Assembly (NCBI RefSeq): GCF_041296385.1
Contig: NC_091017.1
Span: forward strand, 51,954,214 to 52,018,213
Direction of reading: 5' to 3'
Source: Aphelocoma coerulescens
Taxonomy: Eukaryota > Chordata > Aves > Passeriformes > Corvidae
DNA length: 64,000 nucleotides
Shown here: positions 1-13,400 of the stretch, in pieces
Numbering within the stretch: position 1 is the stretch's first letter
How the letters are laid out: each line of letters starts with the position of its first letter
Program-made: the position numbers and the translations under genes
The notes under the pieces: generated by a model
What the model was told of the DNA's origin: nothing
The model's database searches: none
The model's input: only the letters and a program-made list of their open reading frames with translations

Positions 1-3000
1 CAGGGGTTGGTGCATCCCCATATGAGGGTGCTGGGGAGAAATGAGTAGCCGTTGCCTTGGCTCCAGAGCACGCGTTATGGAATCTCCTTACTCTGTCTGA
101 TACAATAACCAGATGAAACTGCTAGATAGAAATAATGAATCATCAACCCTAGTAAAATGCATATGTTATACAGCTGTGCTCTGAGCCAGCCCCTTCCCTG
201 TCAGCATGTCTCAGGGCTGTGCTAGATGCTCTAGAAGCAAAAAGATCTATTCTGTTCTTCCTGCCCAAGTGGGTGCATTTCCCCAGACTTGCTGCATGAT
301 CAAGTGTCTGATCAGGTCCAAGCAGCCATTGTAGCCCAGCAGTTTGAGAAAGCATTGCAAGAGTAACGTGTTAGTTCAGTGTTAAGCAGTGCTTACTTAC
401 AGGAAGGTAATTGAACTGCTTCAAAACTCTAGCAGGCATTTTTTCAAAGACGGAAGTTTATCAGGCAATGGGCTATTATCCCTAACACCAAAGAATTTGC
501 CTGTTTGAGTTTTGCTTTGTTTTGGTTTTGTTTTAAAAGCCATGATATTTATATCAAATGCTTACCCAGGAGAAATATTAGAAGAATGTCATAAACCTTG
601 TAAAATTAGACACTCAAGAAATACCAGGAGTCAAACTGCAGTGCACTCTTTACTCATCTCCATTGCTTTAATGGTAGTGTTTGACCACATGAATGCAAAA
701 TCTCTCCTTCTCCTTGTTCAGAGTGGATGATTGTTTCTCAAGTAAGATTACAACTTTTTCTTATTCAGTCCTTAGAATTCTGTCTTATTTACTTGTGATA
801 TTTAAGATAAAACTGCTTGTTCCTAGCTTAGCCTGATGCTTGTCATTATGGTAACTTGGTGTTTCACAAACATTACCACAGTTATTTTTCTGGTGCTTCA
901 TTGAAATAAGTGTACATTAGGATGACTTTGTGCTAACTTGTGGGAAGTTAGACAAAGAAAGGTAAAAGAGAAAAATCTGGGATTTGGCAGTCTTCTGGTA
1001 GAGGAGTCCACTCTGTGAATGCTCATGCAATTCAGCAAACAACTCAGATCAGCTTAGCTCAGGTTCCTAAAAAAAGAGGGATATGCAGTAGCCCAGTGAA
1101 GAGTTAATTCATCTAATCTAGTATTATCTAGTAAGAACTGAATAGTAAAGCTGATTTGCTGGCCCATATTCTGCTGCATTACATGTGAAACTAAATTTTT
1201 TCATCTGCGGTCCCCAGCCGTATCTCCCCAAATAAGTTATTTTCTACAGAATATGGATTATATCAACAGTGTTATATTGTATCTAAGTCTATTGTATTTC
1301 TGAAGCTTCTCTTTCCTTTGCAGTAACTCTGGTAAGGGATTGTATGGAAAAAATTCTGAGTACTTGTGGAATTGCAAGACAGTATCCCAACAAACAAGCA
1401 TAAAAGGAACTGCTTTAAGCTTGTAGAGGCAGCTTTGCTTCAGGCTTTAGCTGATATTGCCAAACCTAGTTTTATAAGTGCTGGTCCCTGTGTATAACTT
1501 CTCAGTTGGATTTTAAAAGACTATTTCTTCCCCCAAATATTTTGCAACACAACATCACTAAGGCATTTATTTGTCACCTGAATTGCACCTGAGGCCTTGG
1601 AAAGTATTACACAGACCTCGGGCATTTTAAATAATGTAGTTACTGACCATCCATAATTGCTGCTTATCCGTAGGGACCTAGGCAAGGGCAAGGAGAGAGG
1701 CCATTGGTCACCATCTCCTTGCACAGAGGGATGGTAAACATCAGGCGAGCTGGGCTCAGTCTTGGCCTCGGGATGGGGAGATGCTCTGGTAAGCAATGCC
1801 TTTGTATGTGGGTGTTTCTCATCTCTGCCCGCTGATTCCTGCCACTTCTGCCCATTTGCTGCATTCTTTGCTGTCCCTCTGCTATGTCCCCTGTGAGGCT
1901 TCCCACTCTTGCAGTCATGACTTGGATGTCACAGTCCCTGTGCTCCTGTGCTTCTGCAGCCAAATCCCAAGTCCCACCCTCTGAGCAAGAAGGCTTGAAT
2001 GTTTTTTGAAAGTGCACAGTGGTTTTTTTAATGTGAGCTAAAAAAATACTTTTTTCCTCAGGCTTTGTTCTCAGAAATGACTGAAATATTTGGGTCCAAA
2101 CTTTAAAAAATGTGTTTGAAGAAGAATTTAGGCTTGGTTTCCCTCAGTCCTGCTTCTGGTCTTTGTTGTTACTGTCTTAAAGGGGAAAATGGGCAACTGT
2201 AATAGAATTGGGAAAGGATTGAAAAGTGCTAAAGACAGGTCAGGCTAATCATGCAGTCTGTGTTCCATATACATAAAGAACTTAAGGTGTTTATATTTCC
2301 CAAAACAGTGCTTGACAGCAGAAAGCATTTATATGTTATCCAGTATCTGTGAAATCTACTGTAAGTGCTTTTATAGGACGATTTAACATCAATAATAGTT
2401 CCATTTCATGCCAAAAATATTTATACTTTATGATTGGTACAACCTATGTGTTAATCAAGGATAGCAGAGAAAGTACAGTGGGTGAGAGAAGCTAGAACAG
2501 TTTTTCCCTTGTGAGCATACCAGGGGCCATGGAGTGCTGTTAGACCCCAGAATTTCAGGTGAAATGGACCTTTTGTCTGATCCAGTATGGCAGCTTGAAC
2601 AAAAGAGAGATTTTGATGAAGCAAACAAGGGTAGACAGAAAGCTTTAGCTCCTCGAAGGTGGGGTAATAGCTAGGGAGGGAGGTAATGGCACTACAACCC
2701 TTTTGATAAAGGCTCTGCGAGTGAGGCTTGAAGTTAAGCAATGCAGTAGCTCTGCTGACTCACAGCTCAGGACCTAAAATCCTGGAGGCTAGAGGCCTGG
2801 ACTGGGAACAAACACAGTGTTAAATTGAAAGGAAGGTGCCTTCTAATTTGATGTGATGGCAAGCATCATAGTTTTTCCAGAAAGATGTGATAAAGTAACG
2901 AATGCTGTGTTGCAGCATACCTACCATAGTCCTTCTCTACAGTGGTTTTTGTATCTTTTTGTCAACAGGATGTATTTTGTGGCTGCTCTTCGTTTACACA

Positions 3001-4043
3001 TACAAAAGGGCAGTTTATATTCCCTCTGTAGGACTGTCCCTATTTTATAGAGCTAGCTGCTTTCAAGAAGTTTTGGAGAGTAAAACTAAATGAATAATTT
3101 CATACTAGGTCACAAAAAAATACATGTGAAACATATTTTTTCCACTCTGGCTTTAATTTACTTGGTCACAATGTCACAGGGGACTAATTTTGCCGTTTTC
3201 TGGAGGCATGATTACATTATTGTTGTGTATGTCTGTCTGGTTTTATCAGCCGTGTATGGCATCACATCAAATAATATGAACTGACATGACAAGTAGAGTC
3301 TGATGGGATGCTCTGGGAGAGCCTCTGAGCAGAGATGTCATCTTTAATGCATCTACAAGGAGTTTTGGAGTGCACTTTTTCATCCTCACCGTTCCCTGTA
3401 ATTAGTGTGCCAGAAAGATCCTGCTCCTGCTGTGATGGTCCTGGGAAACAGTTCATACATTTGCTGCCCATAAATGTGGGCCGTGTCTCTTGAATTATGA
3501 TGTCCAGAGGGGAAAAAAACCTCTGAAGATGTCAGTGTCTTCCTAAAGTGGCCACAGAGTCATCCAGAATGTCTTCCTTTACGGTGTCTCTTGCCTTTGC
3601 CATTTATGCAAGATTTCAGAAGTTAAAGTCCTTCTGACTTTTTTTCCTGTGATTCATGGCCAGAGTCTGCCCAGCTTTCTGCCTGGGGCAAGAAGAGGGT
3701 TGTTGGCTGCTGTTTGGGCTGTGTGACTTGTTTGGGGATGTTTGTGAGGAACATATGTCCATGTACACCTCTCCTCAGGCCACAGGAAGCAGCCCCAAAA
3801 AATACAGCAAAGCTCTTCCCTTTGCTCTCATATTTGAATACTGTTGAGGAGGGGGAAGTGAGCAGCAAGGCAGCCCTTTCCCCCTCAGCAGTGGGGAGCA
3901 GAGCACTGGTCCTTGGCCTCGTGTTGCCTGAATCCTGTGTGTTGGTGAAAGAACTACACATCTCTCTGCATGAGCTGAGCCTGTCACAACTACAGTAAGA
4001 TTTCTATCCTATCCCCGAGCCTGGAGGCCCGTGCCCGCTCTAC
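1..4043. other. Gene-free unique sequence
   Basis: I see no recognisable gene, RNA gene or transposon in this stretch. The open frames present are short, start at arbitrary ATGs, overlap one another on both strands and show no domain I recognise. The only small structure noticed is a hairpin at 3507-3527, with arms CAGAGG and CCTCTG around an A-rich loop. Composition is ordinary AT-rich, CpG-poor vertebrate sequence. Confidence 0.6.
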
Positions 4044-4194
4044 CTTCATGCCAGACATCACATCTCCCTAATGCTAATGGGGAAGGCTAAAATTAACCAG
4101 GAACGTAGAAGCAGCTCCCAGATGAACCGTGGCCAGAAGCCCATGATTAAAGGCATAGCAGGCTGCAGGTCGGCTAAGGCTGCCAGCAAACCTC
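4044..4194 (-). other. Candidate minus-strand exon (noncoding or UTR)
   Basis: Read on the minus strand, this block begins just after a very good 3' splice site: a pyrimidine-rich tract, then TGCTCAG, with the AG immediately to the right of 4194. It ends at a good 5' splice site, GAAG|GTAGAG, with the GT just left of 4044. The block is 151 bp and richer in CpG than its surroundings. All three minus-strand frames contain a stop before the donor, so an internal coding exon is unlikely. A noncoding RNA exon or UTR exon would fit. No transcript evidence is available to me, and isolated good splice-site pairs do occur by chance in 64 kb. Confidence 0.2.
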
Positions 4195-4217
4195 CTGAGC
4201 AGGAAGAAAACACTTAG
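4071..4217 (+). other. Candidate small ORF, 48 codons, unknown
   Basis: An ATG at 4071 (with a second in-frame ATG at 4077) opens a frame of 48 residues ending in TAG at 4215-4217. The frame stays open upstream to a TAA near 3996. The predicted peptide is hydrophilic and basic, running MLMGKAKINQERRSSS and then an Arg/Lys/Gln/Ser-rich stretch to PPEQEENT. Such a composition is unusual for random AT-rich DNA, which tends to give hydrophobic peptides. The context of both ATGs is weak (pyrimidine at -3 of the second). I do not recognise the sequence. It overlaps the minus-strand exon candidate at 4044-4194, so at most one of the two readings is likely to be meaningful. A conserved noncoding element is a third possibility. 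Confidence 0.15.
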
Positions 4218-7200
4218 AGCTGTCAAAGCACTTAAAGGTATGATAGTGCTTTCTGAGCTAGGCTCCTTTTTTATTTGTTACTTTTTCTTTTACCTATTTT
4301 TTTTCAGGAAATTCATGCTGCAAACAGTAGATTCCTGAAAAAGATGCTCCTAACCTGAGTAGTGTTCTGAGTTTTTGAAGGATCAAGGCTGCAGAGTGAC
4401 TGAAAGGGGTTTACAACAGGATCAGGCTGTGCTGCTCTCAGCTCTGGTGCTGACTCTGTCTTTTCTCTTAAGTTTCACTAAGTCACTTAAACCCTGCTGC
4501 AGCTTCACTGCAGCATGACTTAAAACTTTTTTCAGATTGAGAACCTTCTCTCCTAAGACTGAAATTTCTAAGAGCTACATGACTCTTTAGAGGTAATGTG
4601 CTAAAGGCAACCATACTTGAAGTTAATGACTGCATGAGATCAAACATGTTATAGTCTTTCTCTTTTTCTGTATTTTATTTAATTTGTGCATTTGAATTGC
4701 TTGGGGGAGAAATCCTGGCTCTGCTGATTTCTGAGTATTGTCAACCGCAATAATACCAAAATATTACCCTTTGGGTATAGAAGTTATGAAGTTTTGTTCA
4801 GAGAGTCATTGTGTTAGTAACTTTTCCTATTTCTACAGTCTTAATACAGGAACAGAGGAAACACTTACACTTTTTTTTTTTTTTTAAATAGGAAAAAGTG
4901 ATGGCTAAATCACATTTTGGCAGGGGAAGTAGGGATAGGTGTATGAGCTAAAATTTCTTTTAGCTCTCTTTATTTTGGCTAACTGTCAAGTTGACTTGTT
5001 TCCATTCATTGCTACGTACAGTACTGGAATTTATATATATGTATATGTTTATATGTATATGTGAACTAGGTGCACATTTTTTTACAAAATTCCTTTGTTG
5101 TCGCTGTAGAAAATAAAAAATACAGCCACGGCAGACTGTGTGTTGTGGACGATGGTTGGTTTGATTTTGTCCCACACAGCATTAGATTGTACCAGTGAGT
5201 GGTAGAACAGACTTATCAGCAGGCTACTGCTTCAGGTCCATGTGTATTTACTCTTCCTGATTCATTGTGTGGTGAGGGAAATGTAACAGTGCATCAAGAT
5301 AAGTGTTCAGTACCTGAGAAAAAAAGGAGCAGCTAAAATCCATTTTCCTGAAATTGTTCAGCTGCATCTCTTGAGATATTTTACACTGTCATACATCTAG
5401 GGCTCCAAAATCTGGGGTGGTTTGGGTCTCATGCTGAGCCACAATGAGTTCAAGAGACGATATCCTTCTCTGAAGGAGGTGATGGTCTTGCAGTGAAAGG
5501 AGCAGGCTGTATTTTGGCCCAGATCAAAGGCTCTGAGAGAATCTGCTGCTCAGCTGCTGTTCATGGAACGGCAAATGGTTCCTGCCTTCTGCAGTGAGGG
5601 GGTCCCTGGGCAACCCAGGCTCCTCTAGTCACCCTCCTGCCCAGCCTGCTGCCCAGCTGTGGATACCCAAGCAGTGAACACCAGAGAAATTACACAGATT
5701 TTATGGTCTCTTCTCTGCCACTATTTTCCTGTACTAGACTGGAAGTCAGTCTTATTTCAGATCTTAATTGCATTGACTGTAGGATAGAAACAGAGCTGCA
5801 ACAGTTGTAATATATTTCTGGATCAGAAGTCCTTTGCAGGAGAGGATTTTTTGCAAACATAGCTGCCCTGCCTGTGCAGGATGGGATTGTTGGCTTCCAC
5901 TCATACTTTCAATATTTTGCATGCAGTTATGGATCCTAGTGTTTTGCCAAGTCTGCTAAAATCTGGAATTTGAAATTTAGAAGACTAGAATGCTTCCTGG
6001 AAGGGAAGTCTGCACTGTGTAGACTGTGAGATTTGAAATTCAAATTCAGCTGTTGTTATGGCCGAGGAAATTCTCCAGCCAAAACACTCCTGTAACACCA
6101 TGGAATCGATTGTAAAATAACCAGCATCACAGAAGTCTCTGCTTGTGAAAAGTACAGCTTTTCTGAGATGTTCAGAAATGTATTTTGTTGAGAGAAAGGG
6201 AACTTCTTTATTTTTTTTTTTTTTTTTTTGCTTGTAAGCTGTTAGCAGAATTTTCTGATTTATAGAGTATTTCTTTCACCATCTGTTTCAAAGACCCAAA
6301 CTGCTTGTGATTGGGTGTGTGAGGTTAGTCCTTGGTTAGGATGGCAGGTGATCACAACTCATCACTGTCTGATGAGTGAAAAGCTGGAGATTGAAAGAAC
6401 AACACTGTGACAGCTTGGTGCCATGGAAGGATTAATGTTTATGATGTGCATAATGAACATAAAGTATTTTACATTGCTCTTTCTACATACCTAATGACTG
6501 TCCCCTCAGTCTGAGTGGGGGTTGCCTGTTAGTCTAACACATATGTTTTAATGAGTTTTTCAGGTTCTGTAGTGATGGTGTTGGCAAGGCACCCCAGGAG
6601 GTGCACAGGGCCCCTCCAGGCGCCTTGCTGCTTCTGGATAGTCAAGCAGCTCCTCAAGGCACCTCCTTTCACCCGCAGCAAGCTGCAAGCTTGTATTCCC
6701 CACTGTCAGTTGTTGGATAGGCTATTGAGATCCACATCTGCAACTTCTGGGCTGGACAACAGACATTCTGTCCAGTGAAGAATTTTTCTTCCAGACCTAA
6801 ATTTGGCTGTGACTGTCCCGGAGTCTCTCATTTGGCCTCCAGCAGTTTGGATTGCTGAGGGAAGATCACCGCAGCTCTCTGCTCATTGTGTTGATCTCTG
6901 CACAGCCACAGGTCTACTTGATTCTTGCTTTGACATCTTGTAGTAGGGCAGCCTAGCCTGAAAGTCCAAGTTCTTGGTGGCCATCCCAGCAAGAGGGGAT
7001 CCTGCGCTGTGGGGTTGGGAGGTGCAAGCACGAGCCATCCGGGCTTGCTCTTTTGCTTGGACTGGCTGAGGTGGTATAAAAAAAATGTGAAGGGTCCTTT
7101 CCTATCTGCAGAATAATTTGTAAAGGCACACAAATATATACGCTCAGTCCAGAAGGTTTCATCTGTTAGCCTTGAAAGTTTTATGATTCCTTGGCTCGAT

Positions 7201-10200
7201 TTTTAGCCTTTCATCTTTGTACATTGTACTACCAGCCTAATGCGTCCTGTTTTCCTCTTGTGAGTAGGAATAAGCCAAAGAATACATCTATCTAAAAGAT
7301 GAAAAAGCAGGGGGAGGACAGAGAAAAGAAAAGCCCTATTTTAAGTGCAGTTTATTTCTGTCCCGGTGGAGGTGTGTGAGACTCCTAAGTGTAACTGATT
7401 CATCATGAGAGCTCAGCAAGGTCTGGTTTCTGCCAGTCTCTGAATTCAGAGGGTGCTGTGGGAAAGATTGCACCCATACAGAGTGGTGTGTCTCTGCTGA
7501 TGTGGCAGTGGACTAGCTCTGGATCTTCCATGTATTAAATTACAAGTCAGTGCATTTAAGAATAAACCTCTTTAGGGTGTTTGCATATTAATTGCCGTGA
7601 AATTGTGAGAAGGAGGGAAGGGAGGCAGGGAATGAGATAATCCCATCTCTGTAGAGTATAAGAAATCATCACAATGTTAGCTGGATAGAAGCCATTGCCA
7701 GCTCAGCTGTAGCACATGATTTGTTGGAGGGCAAGAACGATTCAGGTATTTCTGAGTCTGGAATAATTGCATTTCCCCTTGAATCAATACCTTGCATGGT
7801 ACTTAAGCATATGGTATGGCACTTCAGTGGGATGCTTAATTCAGTTTTGATGTGACTTAAGTGGAAGGTTAGGTTTATGAACACCCTGCTAAGTCACACT
7901 GCACTTAAAATTGGATTGTGCTGAGGCACAGACACAGATAATCATAGCAAGGCTCTGAGTGTTCCTCTGATGTTCCTTAGATTACATTGAATTTGGCTTG
8001 GCTTGTTGGAAAATTTTTGGCATCCATTTAACTGGGTTTCCTGTAACTTTTCTAAAAATTGTTTCAGTCTCAAAATCCTTGTTTTAGACTCCCCCGCACC
8101 CCCCAAACATGTACTTTTCCCCTCTCTTATGGTATAAGATTACCGTACAACATCAAGATGTTAAAAAAAAGTTACTGGAATATAAACTACATTTCAAGTG
8201 ACTTTATTTTTCTATGCAGTGCTTTATATTCAAGAGCTATATCTAAAAGACCAGACTTCTGTGAACTTTTTTATTTTAAATATTTATTAATTGAATAAAC
8301 TAGTCTACTAATGAAAGACAAACATGTAATGTATCCCACCTACACAAGCAGCAGTACAAAAAAGATGCTCATCTGGAACGAAATCCACTTGGACTAGAAA
8401 ATAACATGCATCTAGATGAGTTGTTCATCCAGAAAGCATCCTCTCCTTCCTGTTTTGAAGAGCGTTTCATACTTCCTGTATTCAATTGAGCTATTATTTT
8501 TATTTTTAGTTGAAATGGAAAATTGTTTTCTCTCAACACTCTGCAAGTCAAACATCTTTGTCTGTAAGTTAGAATAGGCGATAACATGTTTGGTAGATCT
8601 GTACTTATCCATTGGTACAAAGTAGAAGTATGTGCTGTGTCTAAAACACTTCTGACACCAGTGTGAGGACAGTGCCATATTTTCAACCTCTTTAACAAAT
8701 AGCTATATCTTTGATTAGTCATTTAAAAATGTGGGAGTCTTTCCTGTGTTCCTGTGTGTGCAAGAATGTGAAATTTCCTCTGATGAGTGAGACCAGTTTG
8801 TATGATTCAGTTTGTCTGACCAGTTAGATGACTCTAGCTGAATTGCCAGTCTAGTAACTCCTGAAAGGAGAAGAGGTATCATCATCCAAGACAAAGATCC
8901 TGGCCTGTATTCTGGAAGCAACCCAGCATTCTGGAGAAATGTGCCTGGAAGACTAATTAGGATTACAAACATCTGAAAGCAGGTATTTGTGGCATGAGAG
9001 CCAGGGCTGTGACTACCAGCAGTCATCATCCTCTGAAAGAGTGACCCATTCATTTACAAATCTAACTCAGTGGAACTATTGCTTTTGAGGAGAATCCTCT
9101 GAAAACCAGACATCTAAATCGAATTGAAAACACCCTTTCCATTTCCTGATCTTCAAGAATAAACTCTAATCTAGTCCCACTTGTCCTCAGCAATTTTTCT
9201 TTGGCAATGACATTTCCAGGAAACATGTATAGCTGCTTATAGCACTTGAACAAAATAGCTGAAATTCAGCTGAAGCCTCTGAAGACGAACTATTTAATCC
9301 AAACCCATTTATCTCTCAGATTTGAGCCCAGGATTAATAGCCCCTGTCTGTAATCCCACAACAGTTAATATTTGACAGTTGTGGGTTTTCTTACTGTGAG
9401 CATTTTTTGCACCTGAGGCTCAGATGGGAGGATATTTTTCAGGCTGAACAAAGCCTTTCTAAACTTCATGTGAACAGCAGCAATCAAACCAGGCCACTGC
9501 TGAGCAACAGCGGATTGTGGTCACGTATTTTGGGTTGTTTTGTGTTTTCTTTTTTACTTTCTGCCTTTCTGAGGCTGGGGCAGGACAGAGCAGTTCCTGT
9601 GCCAGGCTCCTATCCCCAGTCCCAGTGAGACAGGAAGGCCTCCGGGATTACAGCCGATGCAGATGGCTGTGCTCCAAGGTGCACATTTCCTGCAAGAAAG
9701 CTCAGCTGGGAAGGCTGAAAACCAGCTGGAAAACCAGGTCCTACACAAGACTTCTTCACTGGAGCCTGTGCTGCAAAAAGAAGTCAGAGGGAGTTCAGCA
9801 GTTGTGAGCTGCTGATCCTGCGGGTTTTTCCAAACCAGAGAGGGTACAAGGTGCTTTGTCAGGGACCTCATGCAAGACCTACCTGTGGGCTGACTCCCTT
9901 GTCCCTGCAAATGAAGACAAGGTGTGAGGCAAGGGAGCAAAATTTCTGGTCAGCATGTACCTGAGCTGTCTCTGCAAAAGCCCATGGCTCTTGATAAGGA
10001 TGTGCCACCATTTGGGAAGTGCTGTGCTGGCTGCCCTTGGCTCAGAAACTCTTGTGCTCAAAGTTGGGACTCCTGGGTGTGCCAGCATTGGAGTTCACAG
10101 CCTCCTCCTCTGGGAGCACCTGATGTTCCTGCATCTGCACCAGGGCTTGTCTCCTCCTTCCTCCTCAACCCCCTGGCTGCAGAAGCAGTACCATCTCCCT

Positions 10201-10372
10201 TCTCCCTCCTCCCAGGGCTGTCACCTGCAGCAAGTGAAGGTGCTCCTGCATCCTCAGTCAGGTAGTGTCTCTCTCAAAAGCCTTTATCACCTCATTGCAC
10301 TCCTCTGCATGAAGTTAAAAAAATGATGGGGGAAAAAACTACTCTGCCCTGACAAACTGCTGCACCTTTGCA
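4218..10372. other. Gene-free unique sequence with mononucleotide and AT tracts
   Basis: I recognise no gene or transposon here. Simple tracts are a T15 run at 4871-4885, an alternating AT/GT-rich stretch at about 5029-5062 and a T19 run at 6211-6229. The T runs lack any recognisable retroposon body next to them. The part from about 9400 to 10330 is more GC-rich and carries long overlapping frames on both strands (9554-9940 minus, 9955-10326 plus). Their predicted peptides are Leu/Pro/Ser-rich, with no family I know and no splice or promoter support. Confidence 0.55.
6211..6229. repeat. Poly(T) run, 19 bases
   Basis: An uninterrupted run of 19 T follows CTTTA. On the minus strand this would be a poly(A) tract, but I see no retrogene, SINE or LINE body to its left in the minus orientation. 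It is therefore listed only as a mononucleotide repeat. Confidence 0.95.
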
Positions 10373-10400
10373 GTTTGTTTGTTTGTTTGTTTGTTTGTTT
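10373..10400. repeat. (GTTT)7 microsatellite
   Basis: Seven perfect tandem copies of GTTT are directly visible, followed by GCAG. It lies between unique sequences and has no recognisable transposon attached. It is likely to vary in length between individuals. Confidence 0.95.
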
Positions 10401-13400
10401 GCAGCTCTTATACATAGAGGATTTAGTTTCCTTTTCTCTCCTTTATTAATAGGTCTCTGCTGTCACAGTTTAACACAGAGACAAATTCAGACCACACATG
10501 GAGACTGGAGAGGAGATGATGACCTAGTAGAGCTGCACACCAGGTGCATCACCTCCCACTTAGTGCTTGGGCCACGCAAATGCCCCTTGCTGTGCCAAGC
10601 AGAAAAAGTCACTAGCCACTGATTTAAAAGGCTCCCTGCTTGCTTTCTTTCACTGGAGCTGTCTGCCTCCAAGAGTACCCCTTTCTTGCTGCTGATACAC
10701 ACAGCAGCTCCTCTTCCCCTTCTGCCCTCTCAAACTGTGCTTGATGTTCCCAAAAATCCAGATTCAGGGCTGTACTGCCATGCACTGTGGTGCAGAAATC
10801 GGCAAGCCCTGGAGGTGGTGGGTTTTCTGGGCTTGTATCCTCCCCAGAGCCCATAGGTGCTGGTGTTTAGAGACTGGGCTTTAGGGAAAGGGGACTACAG
10901 CTTTCATTGACTGCTCCCACCAGGCTCTCTATGATGCAGATCCTCTAATTATTGCTCTTTGGCTTCATGTGCAGAAGAAGACAAGTGCCCGGTTTAACAA
11001 GCCAGTGGTGAATGCATGTAGCTGTGTCAGGCTTCCTCACTCTGCTTGCTCTCAGGGAGAGCTTTCCCTGCAGCTCGTGAGGCAGTACAGCTGTGCCACT
11101 TAAGTATCTTGGCTGCTTCTCTCTGGTGCCTCTCCTGCAAGACATTTACTTCTGTCTTCCACAATACAAGAGAAAACTGCAGATGTTGAAAACAATGGTG
11201 AAATATGACCCATCAGGTTTAAGCTATAAAATAGTTCAGCCTCTGCGATGTGCTGCTCTAATTCCATAGCAGTTCATTGTTTGAAATTCTTACTTGAATT
11301 CAAAAATGAAAAACATTAAGACAGAAATGAACAAGTGATGTTGATTCATATGCAAGGGGATGTCTATGATTTTCTTCAAACCCATTGATCATGGGTGTGA
11401 GAGAGAGACAAACATCACCTCAGCTTTTTCTGTCTTCATAGACTTGACCTGGTTTAGTGTCTGTCAATTTTGTCTGACCCAGAATACCACCATAAAATCT
11501 GTGTCTCTCTGATAGGTTTTATGGACTATAGGAGCTGTAGGAGCTATATAGGAGCTATTCTATACTCGCCTTTGTTACAGACTGACAGTAGGCTGAGACT
11601 CTTACTGCTCAAAAAACTGCAGCAATAGCTTTGTATGGGAGCAGCTTGTGTCTGGGCAGCCTGCCCTGAGGTCCAGGGGCTCTGCTGTGCTGTGACGAGG
11701 TATAGCAGTGTGGTCCCCATCTCCCCTCCACTACTTTCCCTTCCATCTGGGTGCAGATGTAACAATCTGAGCATTAGTTTTGCATTCACAATTGTAGCAT
11801 AAACCAACAGTAAGATCAGAGAGAATCAGTGATCCTTTCTCAGTCTAGTGCTTGGTCATTGAATCTTGTTTTTGAAGATTCTGGTATCTCTCTGCTGTGA
11901 TGATTAGCACAAACATAAATATCTCTGACAGTGCTGAAAGGGAGAGAAAATCTTTCTTAGGTCACCACAAATAATGGATTAGGTCATGAAACCTTTTAAT
12001 TTTAAACAGAATGATTGGGTCAAGGTGGACTGTTTGCATGCAGGCAGGACACTTCTGTACCTTTTAGAATTTGTGGTTAAAATATTCCCCTTAGACTACC
12101 TTTTCCACTCATCTAGCTTACACAAATATTTGACTTGAACTGATACTGCTATTAATCTGTTTAGAATGCTGCTATACTGTTTACACAGAGAGGAAAGCTC
12201 TAAGCCTGCTTGTCCAAATAATTTTAAGCAAGGGCGATGCTGCTTTTTAGCACCTGGCATAAATATTTGGAAAAATTTATAAATCCCAGATAACCTTACC
12301 TCTCTCAGATGTAATTACTGCTTCCTAAAACCTATTCCCTAAAGGTCCTCTCTTTTTTGGTTTTTTTTTGTTGTTGTTCATTTAGGAAGAGCCTGATTTT
12401 TTTTTTCTCTGAATTTTATTTGCATATCCTTCATGATCCTAACCAATGTTGTGTTTTCATGAATTAAAATGTTTGTCTACCTGTATTTGTACAGATAACA
12501 CAATCTGGCAGAATGCAGCAAGATCACTTTAAAGTGTCTGTGATGTGAGTTAAAACATGCCTACTTGAACAGATCATTTCAGAACAATGCAGTAAGCTGT
12601 CTCAGGTTCAGCATCTCCTGTTTTCCTTCTTACATACATTTGAATTGCCTTATTATTCCCTTGAAGGTTTCCTATACTGAGAAAGATTGCCCTTAAATAA
12701 TAAAAATCTCAGTGCCACTACAGTATGGTGGAGCCTGGTTTTGAGGCTGTCTTTTCTTTAGCTGAGATGTGTCTGAAACAGGTTTGTTTTTTCTTAAGAT
12801 TTTATCAATTACCAATGCTTTTTGTAATTTCTGTTAGGAAAAATACACGTGATTGCACATGGAAGGGAAAAACCCCTTCAGTATTCTTGAAGCAGCTTAT
12901 GGTTGCTTTTTTTGACTGTGAGCCAAAAGAGAAAGAGATCAGCCAGAATACTTTTATGTGATCATGATTATTACACTGATATTCCAAAAGTGAATCACAT
13001 GTGCTACAGTCTAAGCAATGTCCCCACAGAGCAAGGGGGAGCTGAGTGCCTTAGGGGCAGGAGTGTGTTTTGTGCATTGAGTTTTCTATACAAACTATTG
13101 ATAAGTGCTGTGAGACAAGAATATCTTTATGAAGTGTTTTCCCAGCTTCATTTAAAGTTTTTCTGTGATCTGCTTTTTTTTTTCTTTTTTTAAAGAAAGA
13201 AAGCACTGCTTTTGCACGAGAGCTTCTTTGAACTCAAGAGATCAGTTTCAGTGTGCTTGACCTCTTGTATTACTAGTTCAGCTTTTCAGAAAATATTAGC
13301 TTCCTGGTTTTAAAAATCTGGGTCTGTTGAATCACACTAATAAAAATGCAAATTGATGAAGACTAAAACTGATCACTGGAGTTAAAGTGCATTATAAATA

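Noticed and set aside
9554..10326. Overlapping frames of 113 to 128 codons on both strands
   Set aside because: Long frames on both strands reflect locally higher GC and few stops. The peptides are Leu/Ser/Pro-rich with no motif.
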